Part shown: positions 17,271-27,194 of the stretch, piece after piece | How positions within the stretch are numbered: position 1 is the first letter of the stretch | Layout: each line of letters opens with the position of its first letter | DNA from: Bacteroidota bacterium | GTDB lineage: Bacteria; Bacteroidota; Bacteroidia; 2-12-FULL-35-15 | Reading direction: 5' to 3' | Assembly (NCBI GenBank): GCA_025963715.1 | Contig: JAOQAG010000001.1 | Location: forward strand, 62,001 to 126,000 | DNA: 64,000 nt | Position numbers and translations under genes: made by a program | Notes under the pieces: generated by a model | Told to the model about the DNA's origin: nothing | What the model saw: only the letters and a program-made list of their open reading frames with translations | Database searches by the model: none

Positions 17271-17308
17271 AAAAACGCCTTCCGAAGTAAATCCGGAAGG
17301 CGTTTTTT
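17271..17308. terminator. Bidirectional terminator hairpin
   Basis: AAAAACGCCTTCCG and CGGAAGGCGTTTTTT form a strong stem around AAGTAAATC. With A's before and T's after, it can end transcription from both sides; the minus-strand adhesin gene stops at 17350. Confidence 0.85.
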
Positions 17309-17349
17309 ATGAACTTAGCTCTAACATCAAATATCTAAAAATCTAACAT

Positions 17350-20300
17350 CTACTTCACCAGCGTTACACTGCCAATGTATTTGTGTTTTTTATCATTCAT
17401 GTCCGTTAATTTGATCACATAAACATACACATCCTGCTGCGCTATTGCCGAACCATTATTCGCATACCCTTTCCAATGCTTGTTAATATCATCGCAATGG
17501 AAAATCAAATTACCCCAGCGGTCGTAGATCATCATGTCGTAATCTTTAATCGATTCACCTTTTCCGAAAAACTCATCATTGATGCCATCATCATTTGGCG
17601 AAAATGCATTCGGAACATAGAACGTAAATTCCGGATCGATCGTAATGCAAACATCCGTGCTGTCCTGGCAGCCGTTGCTGCTCGTTACCAGTAAATGCGC
17701 ACAATACAATCCTTCGTTGCTAAAAGTATGTGTTGGATTCGGCTGATGGCTGGTATTCGTTGCCGGATTTAAAAGATCGCCAAACGTCCAGTTCCAGCTC
17801 ATAATAGTACCAGGACTAACCGTTGATTCATCCGTATATTGAACATCCGGAGTAATAATACTGGTAGATAACGGCGCTGTAAATGCAGCGTGCGGTATGG
17901 CATTCACTGTAATGTAATTAGCATACGTTATGCTGGTAATACAGCCAGCAGCCGATGTATCCGTCAGCGTGATGGCATACGTGTTAGGTATCACAAAACA
18001 ATGGTTTTGGTTTTGTCCGTTCACAATGCTTCCCGGGCCATCGCTCAAATCCCACCCCCAGCCGCTGATGGAGCCTGCAGAAATAGTAGAATTATCAGTA
18101 AGCGTTACACACAATGGAGAGCAACCCGAAACCACATCTGCAGTAAACGACGGTACAGGAACCGGTAATACCGTTACTGTTACCGTTGCCGTTACAGCTG
18201 GCGAACAGCCGTCCGTAACCGTAACCGTATACGTTGTGCTTACAGCCGGATCGGCAATTGGTGCAGCCAGGGTGGAACTGCTCAGGCCTGTTGCCGGTAA
18301 CCACGCATAGGTATAAGGCCCGCCGTTTCCGTTGATAGCATTGGCCGTAATTGTTTCGTTGCTGCCCGGGCAAATTGGTGTGCCCGCAGCCGTTGTTACA
18401 GATAATGCCGGGTTAACCGTTACTGTTACAGTTTGTAAGGTAGCCGGACAACCGTTTACATCAGTTGCATTCACTGTATACGTTGTAGTTGTAGCAGGTG
18501 TAGCAACCGGGTTGGCAATTGCAGGATCGCTTAATCCTGTTACTGCAGTCCATGTATAAGTATAAGCCGGGCCGTTTCCGCCGATAGCATTTGCCGTAAG
18601 CGTTGTACTGCCGCTGTTACAAATGCTTACATTCGAGATCGGCTCTATTGATACCTGTGTTGGCTGAGTGATCGTTACTGTTGCGGTTGCAGTACAATTG
18701 TGCGCATCCGTTACCGTACAGGTATAGGTACCTGCACATAAGTTAGTTGCAGTTGCTGTGGTTTGTACCGGCACCGTGTTCCATGAATACGTATAAGCCG
18801 TTGTACCGCCGGTAGCTGATGCCGTGGCCGATCCGTCACACACTCCAAAGCACGATACCATTGTTGGCGTTGCAATACTTTCTGTCAATAATGCCGGTTC
18901 TGCTACTGCTGCCGAGTTAGTTGCAGTACAGCCCCACGAATCGGTAACCGTTACCGTATAGCTTCCTGCACATTGGTTACAGGCAGGTGTAGCGCAACCG
19001 CCGCTCCATGCATAAACAGGATACGTGCCCGATCCGCCCGATGGGATCACAATTGTTTGTCCGTCGCAGGTACCGTTACATGTAGTTGGTAATCCGGCTA
19101 CAGCCAGTGTGATCTGTGGATCTGCAAAAACTGTTACCGAATCGCTTCCAACGCAACCGCTTGGATCGGTAACCGTTATGCCGTATGTTGTAGTATTGGT
19201 TGGGCTTGCAGTAGGATTGTAAACCGTTGCGCTGCTTAAGCTGCCCGGCGACGACCAGCTGTAAGTATATCCTGCTCCGTTTGGACTAACCGTTAATACA
19301 GTATTTCCGTTGTAGCAGATGGTATCATCCAATCCGGCATCAACTGATAATATCGTGTTTATTGTTACCGTGGCCACTGCCGTGGACGAACAGCCTGACG
19401 ATGTTCCGGTAACGGTATACGTGCTGGTTGTTGCAGGTGTAGCGTTAGCCGTGTTTGTTCCTGTTGAGGTAGCTCCTGCTGACCACGTGTAAGAAGTGGC
19501 CCCGTTTGCTGTTAATTGCGCTGTAGAGCCGGGGCAAACACTTGGCGAATTCACGGTTGTAACCGGAATTGGATTTACCGTTACCGTTGATGTTGCCGTG
19601 TTTGAGCATCCCGTTGTTGTACCTGTAACAGTGTATGTTGTAGTGGTTGCAGGTGAAGCATCTGCCGTGGTTGTTGCTGTGGATGTAGCTCCCGCCGACC
19701 AGGTATAAGATGCAGCGCCGCCTGCTGTCATCGTGGCTGTTTGTCCTGCACAAATAGTTGGTGCATCCACCGTAACAGCTGGCAAAGGCGTTACCGTAAC
19801 CGTTGAAACTGCCGTTCCCGAGCAGGCTCCCGTTATCCCGGTAACTGTATATGTTGTAGTTGCTGTAGGTGAAGCATCTGCCGTATTTGTTGCTGTTGAA
19901 GTAGCTCCCGCCGACCAGGTATAAGAAGTGGCGCCGCCTGCTGTTAAAGCCGCAGTAGTTCCATCACAAATAATAGGAGAATTTACTGTAATTGCAAGCA
20001 TTACTGCAACACTTACCGTAGATACAGCTGTATTGGAGCATCCAAGGGAAGTGCCCGTAACTGTATACGTGCTGGTACTTGCCGGTGTAGCATCCGCCGT
20101 GCTTGTTCCTGTGGATGTAGCTCCTGCCGACCATGTGTAAGAAGTAGCACCGCCTGCTGTCATGGTTGCAGTAGTTCCCGGGCAAATGCTTGGCGAATCA
20201 ACCGTTACCGCCGGAATCGGATTTACCGTAACTGTTGACACCGCAGTTGATGAACAACCCGATGTTGTTCCGGTAACTGTATATGTTGTAGTGATTGCAG

Positions 20301-23300
20301 GTGAAGCATCTGCCGTGGTTGTTGCTGTGGATGTGGCTCCTGCTGACCAGGTATAAGATGTAGCGCCGCTTGCGGTCATGGTAGCGGTTTGCCCCTCGCA
20401 AATGATTGGCGAATCTACCGTAACAACCGGTAATGGCGTTACCGTTACTGTTGATACCGCTGTTCCCGAGCAACCCGAAGTGCTGCCGGTAACAGTATAT
20501 GTTGTCGTTGTTGCAGGTGAAGCATTCGCCGTTGTTGTTGCTGTTGAGGTAGCTCCTGCCGACCATGCGTAAGATGTAGCGCCGCTCGCCGTCATGGTAG
20601 CGGTTTGTCCGTTACAAATGATTGGCGAATCTACGGTAACGGTTGGCAATGGTGTTACTGTTACGGTTGCAACCGCTGTTGATGTACAGGTCAATGATGT
20701 TCCTGTAACGGTATATGTTGTCGTTGTTGTTGGCGAAGCATCTGCCGTGTTTGTTGCTGTGGATGTAGCTCCTGCCGACCATGTGTAAGAAGTAGCACCA
20801 CTTGCTGTTAACGTTGCTGTGGTTCCGTTACAGATGGTTGCCGAAGTCACCGTTGTAACCGGAATCGGATTTACGGTAACCGTTGAAACGGCTGTACCTG
20901 AGCATCCCGATGTAGTTCCTGTTACGGTATAAGTGCTGGTTGTAGTTGGCGAAGCCGTGGCCGTGGTTGTTGCCGTGGAGGTGGCTCCTGCCGACCATGT
21001 GTAAGAAGTAGCGCCACTTCCGGTCATGGTTGCAGTACCACCGTTGCAGATCGTTGCTGAAGTAACAGTTACAGCCGGAATCGGATTTACCGTAACCGTA
21101 GATACTGCCGTTCCCGAACAACTGCCTGTACTCCCCGTAACGGTATAAGTAGTGGAAGTAGTTGGTGCCGCTGTTGCTGTGTTTGTTCCGCTGGATGTAG
21201 CTCCTGCCGACCACGTATAAGTGGTGCCGCCGCTTGCCGTTAAATTGGCGGTTTGTCCGTTGCAAATGATTGGTGAATTAACTGTGATCGAAATGCTTGC
21301 ACCCACTGTTACCGTTGCTACTGCTGTATTCGAGCATCCCGAAGCTGTTCCTGTAACTGTATATGAAGTAGTGGTAGCAGGAGATACCGAAATAGGATTA
21401 ACAATAGATGAATTGGACCAGGAATAAGTGCTGCCACCCGTAGCGGTTAATATAGCTGTGCCACCCGGGCAGATACTTGCCGAGTTAACAGTAACAACCG
21501 GTACCGGGTTCACTGTAACCGTTCCTGTACCCGTTGCAGAACATCCCGTAGCCGTATATGTTACGGTATAAGTAGTAGTCGTAGCCGGATTTACTGTAAT
21601 AGCAGCCGTAGTAGCGCCTCCCGGTGCCCATGAGTATGTTCCTCCTCCAACGGATGGTGTTGCCGTTAAGGTAGTGGAAGCACCATTACAGATCGTTGCA
21701 GAATTTACGGTCACTGTTGGTACCGGATTTACTGTAACCGTTCCCGTACCTGTTGCAGAGCAGCCTGTGAGTGTATAGGTTACTGTATAAGTAGTGGTTG
21801 TTACCGGATTTATCGTAATCGTGGCCGTAGTAGCACCTCCCGGAGCCCAGGAGTAGGTTCCTCCGGCAATGGATGGTGTTGCCGTCAGCGTGGTGGAAGA
21901 TCCGTTGCAGATTGTTTGGGAGTTCACACTTACTGTTGGCACAGGATTAACTGTTACGGTTCCCGTACCAGTGTTCGAACAGCCTGTTTTTGTATACGTA
22001 ACGGTATACGTGGTGGTGCTGGCCGGGTTCACTGTAATAGCGGCCGTAGTGGCGCCTCCCGGAGCCCATGAGTAGGTGCCGCCTGTGATCGATGGTGTTG
22101 CTGTTAATGTGGTGGAAGAGCCGTTACAAATAGAAGCGGAGTTCACTGTTACCGTCGGGGCGGGGTTTACCGTTACAACTCCCGTACCTGTACCCGAACA
22201 TCCGGATTTGGTATAAGTAACCGTATACGTGGTGGTGGTAGCCGGGTTTATTGTAATTGTTTGCGTGGTAGCGCCTCCCGGAGCCCAGGAGTATGTACCG
22301 CCTGTAACAGATGGTGTTGCCGTTAACGTAGTGGAAGATCCGTTGCAGATCGTCTGGCTGTTCACTGTAACAGTAGGAGCAACAGGCCCTGTAATAGTTG
22401 TAGTTGCAGTCACTGCCGGAATACAGGCGTAACTGTCATCTACGGTAACGGTATAAGTTGTACCCGCAGTTAAGCCGGTAACATTGGGTGTGCCTTGTCC
22501 AGCACCAGGTGTCGGCGACCAGTTATAGGTAAATGGCCCAAATCCATTGGCAACAGTTACAGCTGCCGTACCATTGTTGGTGCCACAAATGGTTGCCGCT
22601 GTATTGGTGGGATTCAGCGTCATTACATTTGTACATTGTAAAAAATCAATAAATACGCCCGAATCATAATAACAGTCGCCCCCGTCGGCTATTGCCAGTT
22701 TAAAATGATAGTTGCCGCAAGGTACCAGGTTCAGCGTACAGGTCAGCTGGGTTGTTAAACCATCGTACTGAATGGTAGAGCTGCCTGCATTATTTACATA
22801 ATAAGCGGAGTGGTTGCCTGCATTTACATTGTCAATACTTACCTGGGTAACGCCATCAGGTAAACGGGCAACATTGTAACCGGTATAATTCCCTCCGGCA
22901 GGGTTAGGGCCGGTCATAAAAAAGCCGAAAGCATCATTTACAGATGCGTTTACAAATTCAGGATATTCTTCCGAGCCAAATACAAATTTTAAGGTGAGCT
23001 GGTTGCATTGCGGTACTATATCAAACTCAAGGATACAAACATCATGAATTGCAGTTGGTTCCAGTGTTATTAAATTCGGATCTGAGAATGATGTACCGTT
23101 ACAGGTTCCGCTACTCGCACTGTTATTTGGGCCAATCGCATTTGTAGCGCTCCCTGTTGTTAGAAGAATTCCGTTGGCAATCCCTATGGAAGTGGCTGCG
23201 CCGTTGGAAAATGTTCCGTAAGCATTGCTGGCACAAGAGATGGTAGGATTGGAAATTGTTAACCCTGAGCCTACAAAGCCCGATACCATTGCTGCAGGAG

Positions 23301-23385
23301 TGCCGCCCGGAGTAACCACGAGCTGTGCCTGGGTGCCAATAAATGTAAAAATGGAAAAAACGAGAAGAGAGAGTTTTTTTATCAT
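17350..23385 (-). CDS. Giant T9SS-secreted choice-of-anchor L protein with 14 tandem repeats
   Basis: A 2011-residue surface or secreted protein. In order: a signal peptide (MIKKLSLLVFSIFTFIGTQA), a choice-of-anchor L-like domain to about residue 250 (FVFGSEEYPEFV), one SprB-like unit, 14 tandem Ig-like repeats of about 72 residues (about 336-1343; pattern ICNGxxxTLTA, TYTWSAGATST, TTTYTVTGTTSGC, AVSTVTVNP), further Cys-containing SprB-like/Ig-like units, two PKD domains (GWGWDLSDG, SWNWTFGD) and a type B T9SS/CHU_C tail (FYVPNAFSPNDDGINDEFFG, YDRWGN). It is probably an adhesin or a gliding/biofilm surface fibre. T9SS export follows from the tail; the ligand is unknown. Confidence 0.9.
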   Translation of the reverse strand: MIKKLSLLVFSIFTFIGTQAQLVVTPGGTPAAMVSGFVGSGLTISNPTISCASNAYGTFSNGAATSIGIANGILLTTGSATNAIGPNNSASSGTCNGTSFSDPNLITLEPTAIHDVCILEFDIVPQCNQLTLKFVFGSEEYPEFVNASVNDAFGFFMTGPNPAGGNYTGYNVARLPDGVTQVSIDNVNAGNHSAYYVNNAGSSTIQYDGLTTQLTCTLNLVPCGNYHFKLAIADGGDCYYDSGVFIDFLQCTNVMTLNPTNTAATICGTNNGTAAVTVANGFGPFTYNWSPTPGAGQGTPNVTGLTAGTTYTVTVDDSYACIPAVTATTTITGPVAPTVTVNSQTICNGSSTTLTATPSVTGGTYSWAPGGATTQTITINPATTTTYTVTYTKSGCSGTGTGVVTVNPAPTVTVNSASICNGSSTTLTATPSITGGTYSWAPGGATTAAITVNPASTTTYTVTYTKTGCSNTGTGTVTVNPVPTVSVNSQTICNGSSTTLTATPSIAGGTYSWAPGGATTATITINPVTTTTYTVTYTLTGCSATGTGTVTVNPVPTVTVNSATICNGASTTLTATPSVGGGTYSWAPGGATTAAITVNPATTTTYTVTYTATGCSATGTGTVTVNPVPVVTVNSASICPGGTAILTATGGSTYSWSNSSIVNPISVSPATTTSYTVTGTASGCSNTAVATVTVGASISITVNSPIICNGQTANLTASGGTTYTWSAGATSSGTNTATAAPTTSTTYTVTGSTGSCSGTAVSTVTVNPIPAVTVTSATICNGGTATMTGSGATSYTWSAGATSTATTTATASPTTTSTYTVTGTTSGCSGTAVSTVTVNPIPVTTVTSATICNGTTATLTASGATSYTWSAGATSTATNTADASPTTTTTYTVTGTSLTCTSTAVATVTVTPLPTVTVDSPIICNGQTATMTASGATSYAWSAGATSTATTTANASPATTTTYTVTGSTSGCSGTAVSTVTVTPLPVVTVDSPIICEGQTATMTASGATSYTWSAGATSTATTTADASPAITTTYTVTGTTSGCSSTAVSTVTVNPIPAVTVDSPSICPGTTATMTAGGATSYTWSAGATSTGTSTADATPASTSTYTVTGTSLGCSNTAVSTVSVAVMLAITVNSPIICDGTTAALTAGGATSYTWSAGATSTATNTADASPTATTTYTVTGITGACSGTAVSTVTVTPLPAVTVDAPTICAGQTATMTAGGAASYTWSAGATSTATTTADASPATTTTYTVTGTTTGCSNTATSTVTVNPIPVTTVNSPSVCPGSTAQLTANGATSYTWSAGATSTGTNTANATPATTSTYTVTGTSSGCSSTAVATVTINTILSVDAGLDDTICYNGNTVLTVSPNGAGYTYSWSSPGSLSSATVYNPTASPTNTTTYGITVTDPSGCVGSDSVTVFADPQITLAVAGLPTTCNGTCDGQTIVIPSGGSGTYPVYAWSGGCATPACNQCAGSYTVTVTDSWGCTATNSAAVAEPALLTESIATPTMVSCFGVCDGSATASATGGTTAYTYSWNTVPVQTTATATNLCAGTYTCTVTDAHNCTATATVTITQPTQVSIEPISNVSICNSGSTTLTANAIGGNGPAYTYTWTAVTGLSDPAIANPVATPATTTTYTVNATDVNGCPATLQTVTVTVNPALSVTTAAGTPICPGSNETITANAINGNGGPYTYAWLPATGLSSSTLAAPIADPAVSTTYTVTVTDGCSPAVTATVTVTVLPVPVPSFTADVVSGCSPLCVTLTDNSTISAGSISGWGWDLSDGPGSIVNGQNQNHCFVIPNTYAITLTDTSAAGCITSITYANYITVNAIPHAAFTAPLSTSIITPDVQYTDESTVSPGTIMSWNWTFGDLLNPATNTSHQPNPTHTFSNEGLYCAHLLVTSSNGCQDSTDVCITIDPEFTFYVPNAFSPNDDGINDEFFGKGESIKDYDMMIYDRWGNLIFHCDDINKHWKGYANNGSAIAQQDVYVYVIKLTDMNDKKHKYIGSVTLVK
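19355..22380 (-). repeat. Fourteen tandem ~216-bp coding repeats
   Basis: The DNA repeats with a period of about 216 bases (72 codons), in frame. The first four units (high coordinates) share SWAPGGATT and TVTYTxTGC; the later units share TYTWSAGATST and TYTVTGTTSGC, so there are at least two sub-families. Confidence 0.85.
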
Positions 23386-23535
23386 AGTTTTTTTTGTACG
23401 TGAGAGAGTTGAGAGTAATGCGTACTAATTACGTAATAACAGATGCAAGTTTAGAAAATTTAGTTGCATTAATGTAGTGTTATTCACCGCAGAATTGATT
23501 GTATTTACCGCAGTTTTTACGAAAAAAAAGGAGAG

Positions 23536-25359
23536 CTAAAATTCGATGTCCAGATCAAATGCCTGGCGGAACTTGTTGATGTCCGGATTTTTTTCTGCAA
23601 GGCGTTTGTAACGGTCGGTTGCAGTATATAAATTGGCTTTGTCTTCTGTTTCCACCATCTTCAATTCAAGCTGTATGGAATAATTGTTTAATTCCTTCCG
23701 CAGGAAACCCAAGAAATTCATTTTATCTTCGTTGATCGCTTCTTCCAACGCTTTGTTGTTGGTCGTGAATTCAATTTTATTTCCATCTGTCAATACCGGC
23801 ATTTTATTGGACAATGCCGCCCCTAAATTGGCTCTGCCTTTTGCTTTCAGCTCATTTGCATAATTTACCCATACTTTTTCGAGTGTTTGCTGTGTAAACG
23901 GATCGGCTTTTTGAGCCACAGCATTCATGGTCAGGTTTTCGGGATTATTGTCATTATCCGTCGTTTTTACCGCTGTGTTGTTCAGCTGGTTGATCGATGG
24001 AGTAGAAGGTTTGATGATCGGCTTTTTTACCGTTACAGGCGTACCTGTAGTAGTTACCGGTGGAATAGGTGTAGTGTTTGCCGGAGTGTTTGTATTTACA
24101 GGATTAACAGGCGTTTGCACCACCGGCTGCTCCTGTTTTTGCGGAGGATTTACAACTGTATTTTGAGCGGTCTGGACGGGATTCGAACTGCTAGCAGTTG
24201 TTACCGGCTGCTGATTTTTTACAGCAGGCTCACTTATGTCATTTTTTTTTTCGGCTTCAATGCCTGGGGCATTGATAGAGCAAAGCTGCATTAAGGATAG
24301 CTCTACCTGCAATCGTTGGTTTTTGCTGGCCTTGTATTGTATATCCGCCTTGTTAAGCACGGTAAGCCCGCGAACCAAAAAGCCCGCCGTACATTTTCCT
24401 GCCTGTTCCTTGTATTTTTCTTTGATGTTGTTCCCAACTTCAAGCAATTGCAAAGTATCATTGTCTTTACTCACCAGCAAATTCCGTAAATGTCCGGCCA
24501 TACCGGCAACAAAATTGTGCCCGTCAAAACCATTATTCAGGATCTCGTTGAACAGCAAAAGCGAATTGGAAATATTTTCCGCCAGTACCGCATCCGTCAC
24601 TTTAAAATAATAATCGTAATCCAGGATGTTCAGGTTTTCGATCACCGCTTTGTAAGTCACCGTATTACCGGCAAAACTCACGATCTGGTCAAAAATGGAG
24701 CAGGCATCGCGCAAAGCACCATCCGCCTTTTGAGCGATAATGTGCAGGGCATCCGCTTCCGCAGAAATATGCTCCGCACCTGCAATATAAGCAAGGTGAT
24801 TCGCAATATCATCGATCTGGATCCGGTTAAAATCAAAGATCTGGCAGCGCGACAAAATTGTCGGGATTATTTTATGCTTTTCGGTAGTTGCAAGGATAAA
24901 AATAGCATGTTTGGGCGGTTCTTCCAGTGTTTTCAGGAAGGCGTTAAACGCGCTTGTAGAGAGCATGTGAACCTCATCGATGATGTAGATCTTGAATTCA
25001 CCCAGCTGAGGTGCAAAGCGTACCTGGTCCACCAAATTCCGGATATCATCCACCGAGTTGTTGGACGCAGCATCCAGTTCATATACATTCAGCGAAGCAC
25101 CGCTGTTAAAGGATAAGCAGGATTCGCACTGGTCGCAGGCCTCAGTTTCAGCCGTTCTGTTGGTACAGTTAATGGTTTTCGCCAGGATCCGTGCGCAGGT
25201 AGTTTTTCCCACACCACGCGGCCCGCAGAATAAAAATGCCTGGGCCAGGTGATTGTTTTTGATGGCATTTTTCAGTGTATTGGTAATATGCGCTTGTCCT
25301 ACAACGGTATTAAACGTTGCGGGGCGGTATTTACGGGCAGATACTACGAAATTATCCAT
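23536..25359 (-). CDS. dnaX: DNA polymerase III subunits gamma and tau
   Basis: A 607-residue clamp-loader ATPase. The AAA+ domain is at the N-terminus with Walker A GPRGVGKTT (46-54), four zinc-binding Cys (C65, C75, C78, C81), Walker B IIDEVHMLS and sensor segments (LEEPPKHAIFILATTEKHKI). DnaX domain III follows, then a long Gln/Pro/Thr-rich linker (about 385-470) and a C-terminal domain like tau domain V. It loads the sliding clamp and couples polymerase cores. I saw no slippery sequence that would make a separate gamma. The N-terminal FVVSARKYRPATFNTVVGQ supports the ATG at 25359. A -7 element lies at 25378-25385. Confidence 0.95.
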   Translation of the reverse strand: MDNFVVSARKYRPATFNTVVGQAHITNTLKNAIKNNHLAQAFLFCGPRGVGKTTCARILAKTINCTNRTAETEACDQCESCLSFNSGASLNVYELDAASNNSVDDIRNLVDQVRFAPQLGEFKIYIIDEVHMLSTSAFNAFLKTLEEPPKHAIFILATTEKHKIIPTILSRCQIFDFNRIQIDDIANHLAYIAGAEHISAEADALHIIAQKADGALRDACSIFDQIVSFAGNTVTYKAVIENLNILDYDYYFKVTDAVLAENISNSLLLFNEILNNGFDGHNFVAGMAGHLRNLLVSKDNDTLQLLEVGNNIKEKYKEQAGKCTAGFLVRGLTVLNKADIQYKASKNQRLQVELSLMQLCSINAPGIEAEKKNDISEPAVKNQQPVTTASSSNPVQTAQNTVVNPPQKQEQPVVQTPVNPVNTNTPANTTPIPPVTTTGTPVTVKKPIIKPSTPSINQLNNTAVKTTDNDNNPENLTMNAVAQKADPFTQQTLEKVWVNYANELKAKGRANLGAALSNKMPVLTDGNKIEFTTNNKALEEAINEDKMNFLGFLRKELNNYSIQLELKMVETEDKANLYTATDRYKRLAEKNPDINKFRQAFDLDIEF

Positions 25360-25377
25360 TCTTTTTTTTCAGGAAGA

Positions 25378-25385
25378 CAAATTTA
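25378..25385 (-). promoter_or_regulatory. -7 promoter element of dnaX
   Basis: Minus-strand TAAATTTG matches TAnnTTTG, 19 bases upstream of the dnaX ATG, giving a short leader. Confidence 0.5.
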
Positions 25386-25558
25386 GCGGAATAAAATAAA
25401 ACAGCAAGGCATTGTTAATAAGTTGGAAAAGTATGTGTTTACCGGCAATTTTTTTGACAAATATTCCGGAGTTTTAAATGAATCCGGGCTTTAGAGCCTG
25501 TAAATGCTTATTGTCTGGTAATTTTCTTCCGGGGGTGCATTAAAAATCCGGGATTGTG

Positions 25559-25589
25559 TTTGGTCAACTTACAAAAATTACTATCTTTG
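25559..25589 (+). promoter_or_regulatory. Promoter of rpsF-rpsR-rplI (-33 and -7)
   Basis: TTTG at 25559-25562, exactly 19 bases, then TATCTTTG at 25582-25589: a full match to the Bacteroidota promoter TTTG-N19-TAnnTTTG. It is 55 bases upstream of the rpsF ATG. Confidence 0.8.
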
Positions 25590-25643
25590 CATCCCTTTTA
25601 AAGAAAAGGAACAATTTAGTATTAACCCAAAAACAGTAAAAAA

Positions 25644-25988
25644 ATGTCAAAACATTATGAAACCGTTTTCATCTTAACTCCCGTTTTGTCTGAGGACCAG
25701 GCAAAGGAAGCGGTAAGTAAATTCAAAAAGCTCCTAAAGGATCTTGGCGCAACTATTCTCCATGAAGAGAATTGGGGCTTAAAAAAATTAGCATACCCTA
25801 TTCAGAAAAAATCAACAGGATTCTACTCGTTGTTCGAATACACAACGAAAGACGGAAAAGCTGTTGCTGAGCTGGAAGTAGCATTTAAACGCGATGAGCG
25901 TGTATTGCGTTTCCTTACGGTATCACTTGATAAGCACGCGATTGCTTATGCTGAAAAACGCAGAACCAAAATGAAGGTATCCGCTTAA
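25644..25988 (+). CDS. rpsF: 30S ribosomal protein S6
   Basis: A 114-residue small-subunit protein (usual length about 100-120) that binds the central domain of 16S rRNA with S18. Signatures: [20 protein letters not shown] at residues 4-23, then [20 protein letters not shown] and the [13 protein letters not shown] segment. It is first in an operon with rpsR and rplI, as in many bacteria; the ssb gene often found between rpsF and rpsR in other phyla is absent. The perfect promoter at 25559 serves the three genes. Confidence 0.97.
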   Translation: MSKHYETVFILTPVLSEDQAKEAVSKFKKLLKDLGATILHEENWGLKKLAYPIQKKSTGFYSLFEYTTKDGKAVAELEVAFKRDERVLRFLTVSLDKHAIAYAEKRRTKMKVSA

Positions 25989-26016
25989 TTTATTCATCTT
26001 AAAAGAAAAACACACA

Positions 26017-26286
26017 ATGGCTTCAGATAATTCAGAAATCAGATATCTTGCTCCACCAACTGTGGATGTAAAGAAAAAGAAATACTGCCGTTTCAAAAAA
26101 AGCGGAATTAAGTATATCGATTACAAAGACGCGAGCTTCTTATTGAAATTCGTAAATGAGCAGGGTAAATTGTTACCACGCAGATTAACAGGTACATCAG
26201 TTAAATATCAACGTAAAGTTTCTAAGGCAGTGAAACGTGCTCGTCACCTTGCATTTATGCCTTATGTTGCCGATATGTTAAAATAA
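26017..26286 (+). CDS. rpsR: 30S ribosomal protein S18
   Basis: An 89-residue small-subunit protein with the S18 core [39 protein letters not shown] and [12 protein letters not shown]. It partners S6 on the platform of the 30S subunit. The single N-terminal Cys (YCRF) is of the zinc-independent type, with no further Cys cluster. It lies 28 bases after rpsF and 13 bases before rplI. Confidence 0.97.
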   Translation: MASDNSEIRYLAPPTVDVKKKKYCRFKKSGIKYIDYKDASFLLKFVNEQGKLLPRRLTGTSVKYQRKVSKAVKRARHLAFMPYVADMLK

Positions 26287-26299
26287 AAAGGAAACGACC

Positions 26300-26746
26300 A
26301 TGGAAGTAATTTTAAAAAATGACGTTAAAAACCTTGGATACAAGGATGACGTAGTAAATGTAAAACCTGGTTACGGAAGAAATTTCCTGATCCCAAAAGG
26401 TTTAGCAACAATGGCAACAGCATCAGCTAAAAAAATGCAGGCTGAAACCGTTAAACAACGTGCTTTTAAAGAACAAAAAATCAAAAAATCAGCAGAAACT
26501 ACCGCTGCTGCATTAAAAGATATGATCGTTAAAGTTGGAGCAAAAGCTGGTGAATCCGGAAAAATTTTCGGTTCCATCACTACTGTTCAGCTAGCTGACG
26601 CGATTAAAAAATTAGGTTACGATGTAGATAGAAAAAATATCTCTATCAACGAAGAAGGTATCAAAAACCTTGGTTCTTACACTGCTGAAGTTCGTTTCCA
26701 CAAAGAAGTTATCGGAAATGTAACATTTGAAGTAGTTGCAGAATAA
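26300..26746 (+). CDS. rplI: 50S ribosomal protein L9
   Basis: A 148-residue large-subunit protein, usual length. The N-terminal rRNA-binding domain shows EVILKNDVKNLGYKDDVVNV and the signature GYGRNFLIPKGLA. A long connecting helix (about 40-75, Lys/Ala/Glu-rich) leads to the C-terminal domain (GKIFGSITTVQLADAIKK, VDRKNI). L9 helps keep reading frame during translation. It is the last gene of the ribosomal operon, closed by the terminator at 26763. Confidence 0.97.
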   Translation: MEVILKNDVKNLGYKDDVVNVKPGYGRNFLIPKGLATMATASAKKMQAETVKQRAFKEQKIKKSAETTAAALKDMIVKVGAKAGESGKIFGSITTVQLADAIKKLGYDVDRKNISINEEGIKNLGSYTAEVRFHKEVIGNVTFEVVAE

Positions 26747-26762
26747 TCAACATTCATTTTAT

Positions 26763-26798
26763 AAAAAGCCTCATAAATAAAATTATGAGGCTTTTTTA
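26763..26798 (+). terminator. Rho-independent terminator after rplI
   Basis: AAAAAGCCTCATAA and TTATGAGGCTTTTTT form a stem around ATAAAA with a T tail. Confidence 0.88.
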
Positions 26799-27194
26799 TT
26801 TTCGTTAATAGTTTAAAAACTATTGGAAAGCTAAATGGTTTTCGCATTAGAGAATGAATGTGAGTTTATTGAAATTTTTATTTGTAAAAATAATAGACTA
26901 CACATTTTGCAGACTCTTTCGGCCTGTTCAGTAATAGCGGGAATGAGCGGCAGAAAAATGAAAGCTACGAAGCGACAAGCTGCATCCGCGAAATTAACCG
27001 CGGTTTTCCTGCAGCGTCAGCGGAAGGAAAAATTACCTTACAGGCCAGAAAAGGTTTTTGTTACTTTTTGCCTTCAAAAAGTAAAGACATAGATAAACAC
27101 CACTATGGATTAATTCGTGCAATGTTCAAGATACTTTTCTGCTTCTATTAACCCAATCAACTTTTTCCCTAAATTGCATTATAAAAATAAAAAA
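26799..27194. other. Spacer with dispersed repeat, no gene
   Basis: Almost 400 bases. Most of it is copy B of the ~205-bp repeat (26883-27084). An 85-codon plus-strand frame at 26835-27092 is the translation of that repeat and not a gene. The rest is the 5' flank of the T9SS protein gene, where I see no convincing -7 element. Confidence 0.75.
26883..27084 (+). repeat. ~205-bp dispersed repeat, copy B
   Basis: Inverted relative to copy A at 16619-16832. It ends with the perfect palindrome TTACTTTTTG-CCTT-CAAAAAGTAA (27061-27084), also present alone at 12730-12753. No transposase or open frame specific to the element is seen. Confidence 0.8.

Noticed and set aside
18332-22432. Many Val-rich plus-strand frames opposite the giant T9SS gene
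   Set aside because: They recur at the 216-base period of the coding repeats and are antisense shadows of low-complexity Thr-rich sequence.
17350-23385. CRISPR-like regularly spaced repeats
   Set aside because: The ~216-bp period is coding and in frame, with no short identical repeats separated by unique spacers, and no cas genes are present.
26835-27092. 85-codon plus-strand frame
   Set aside because: Same reason: it is the translation of repeat copy B.
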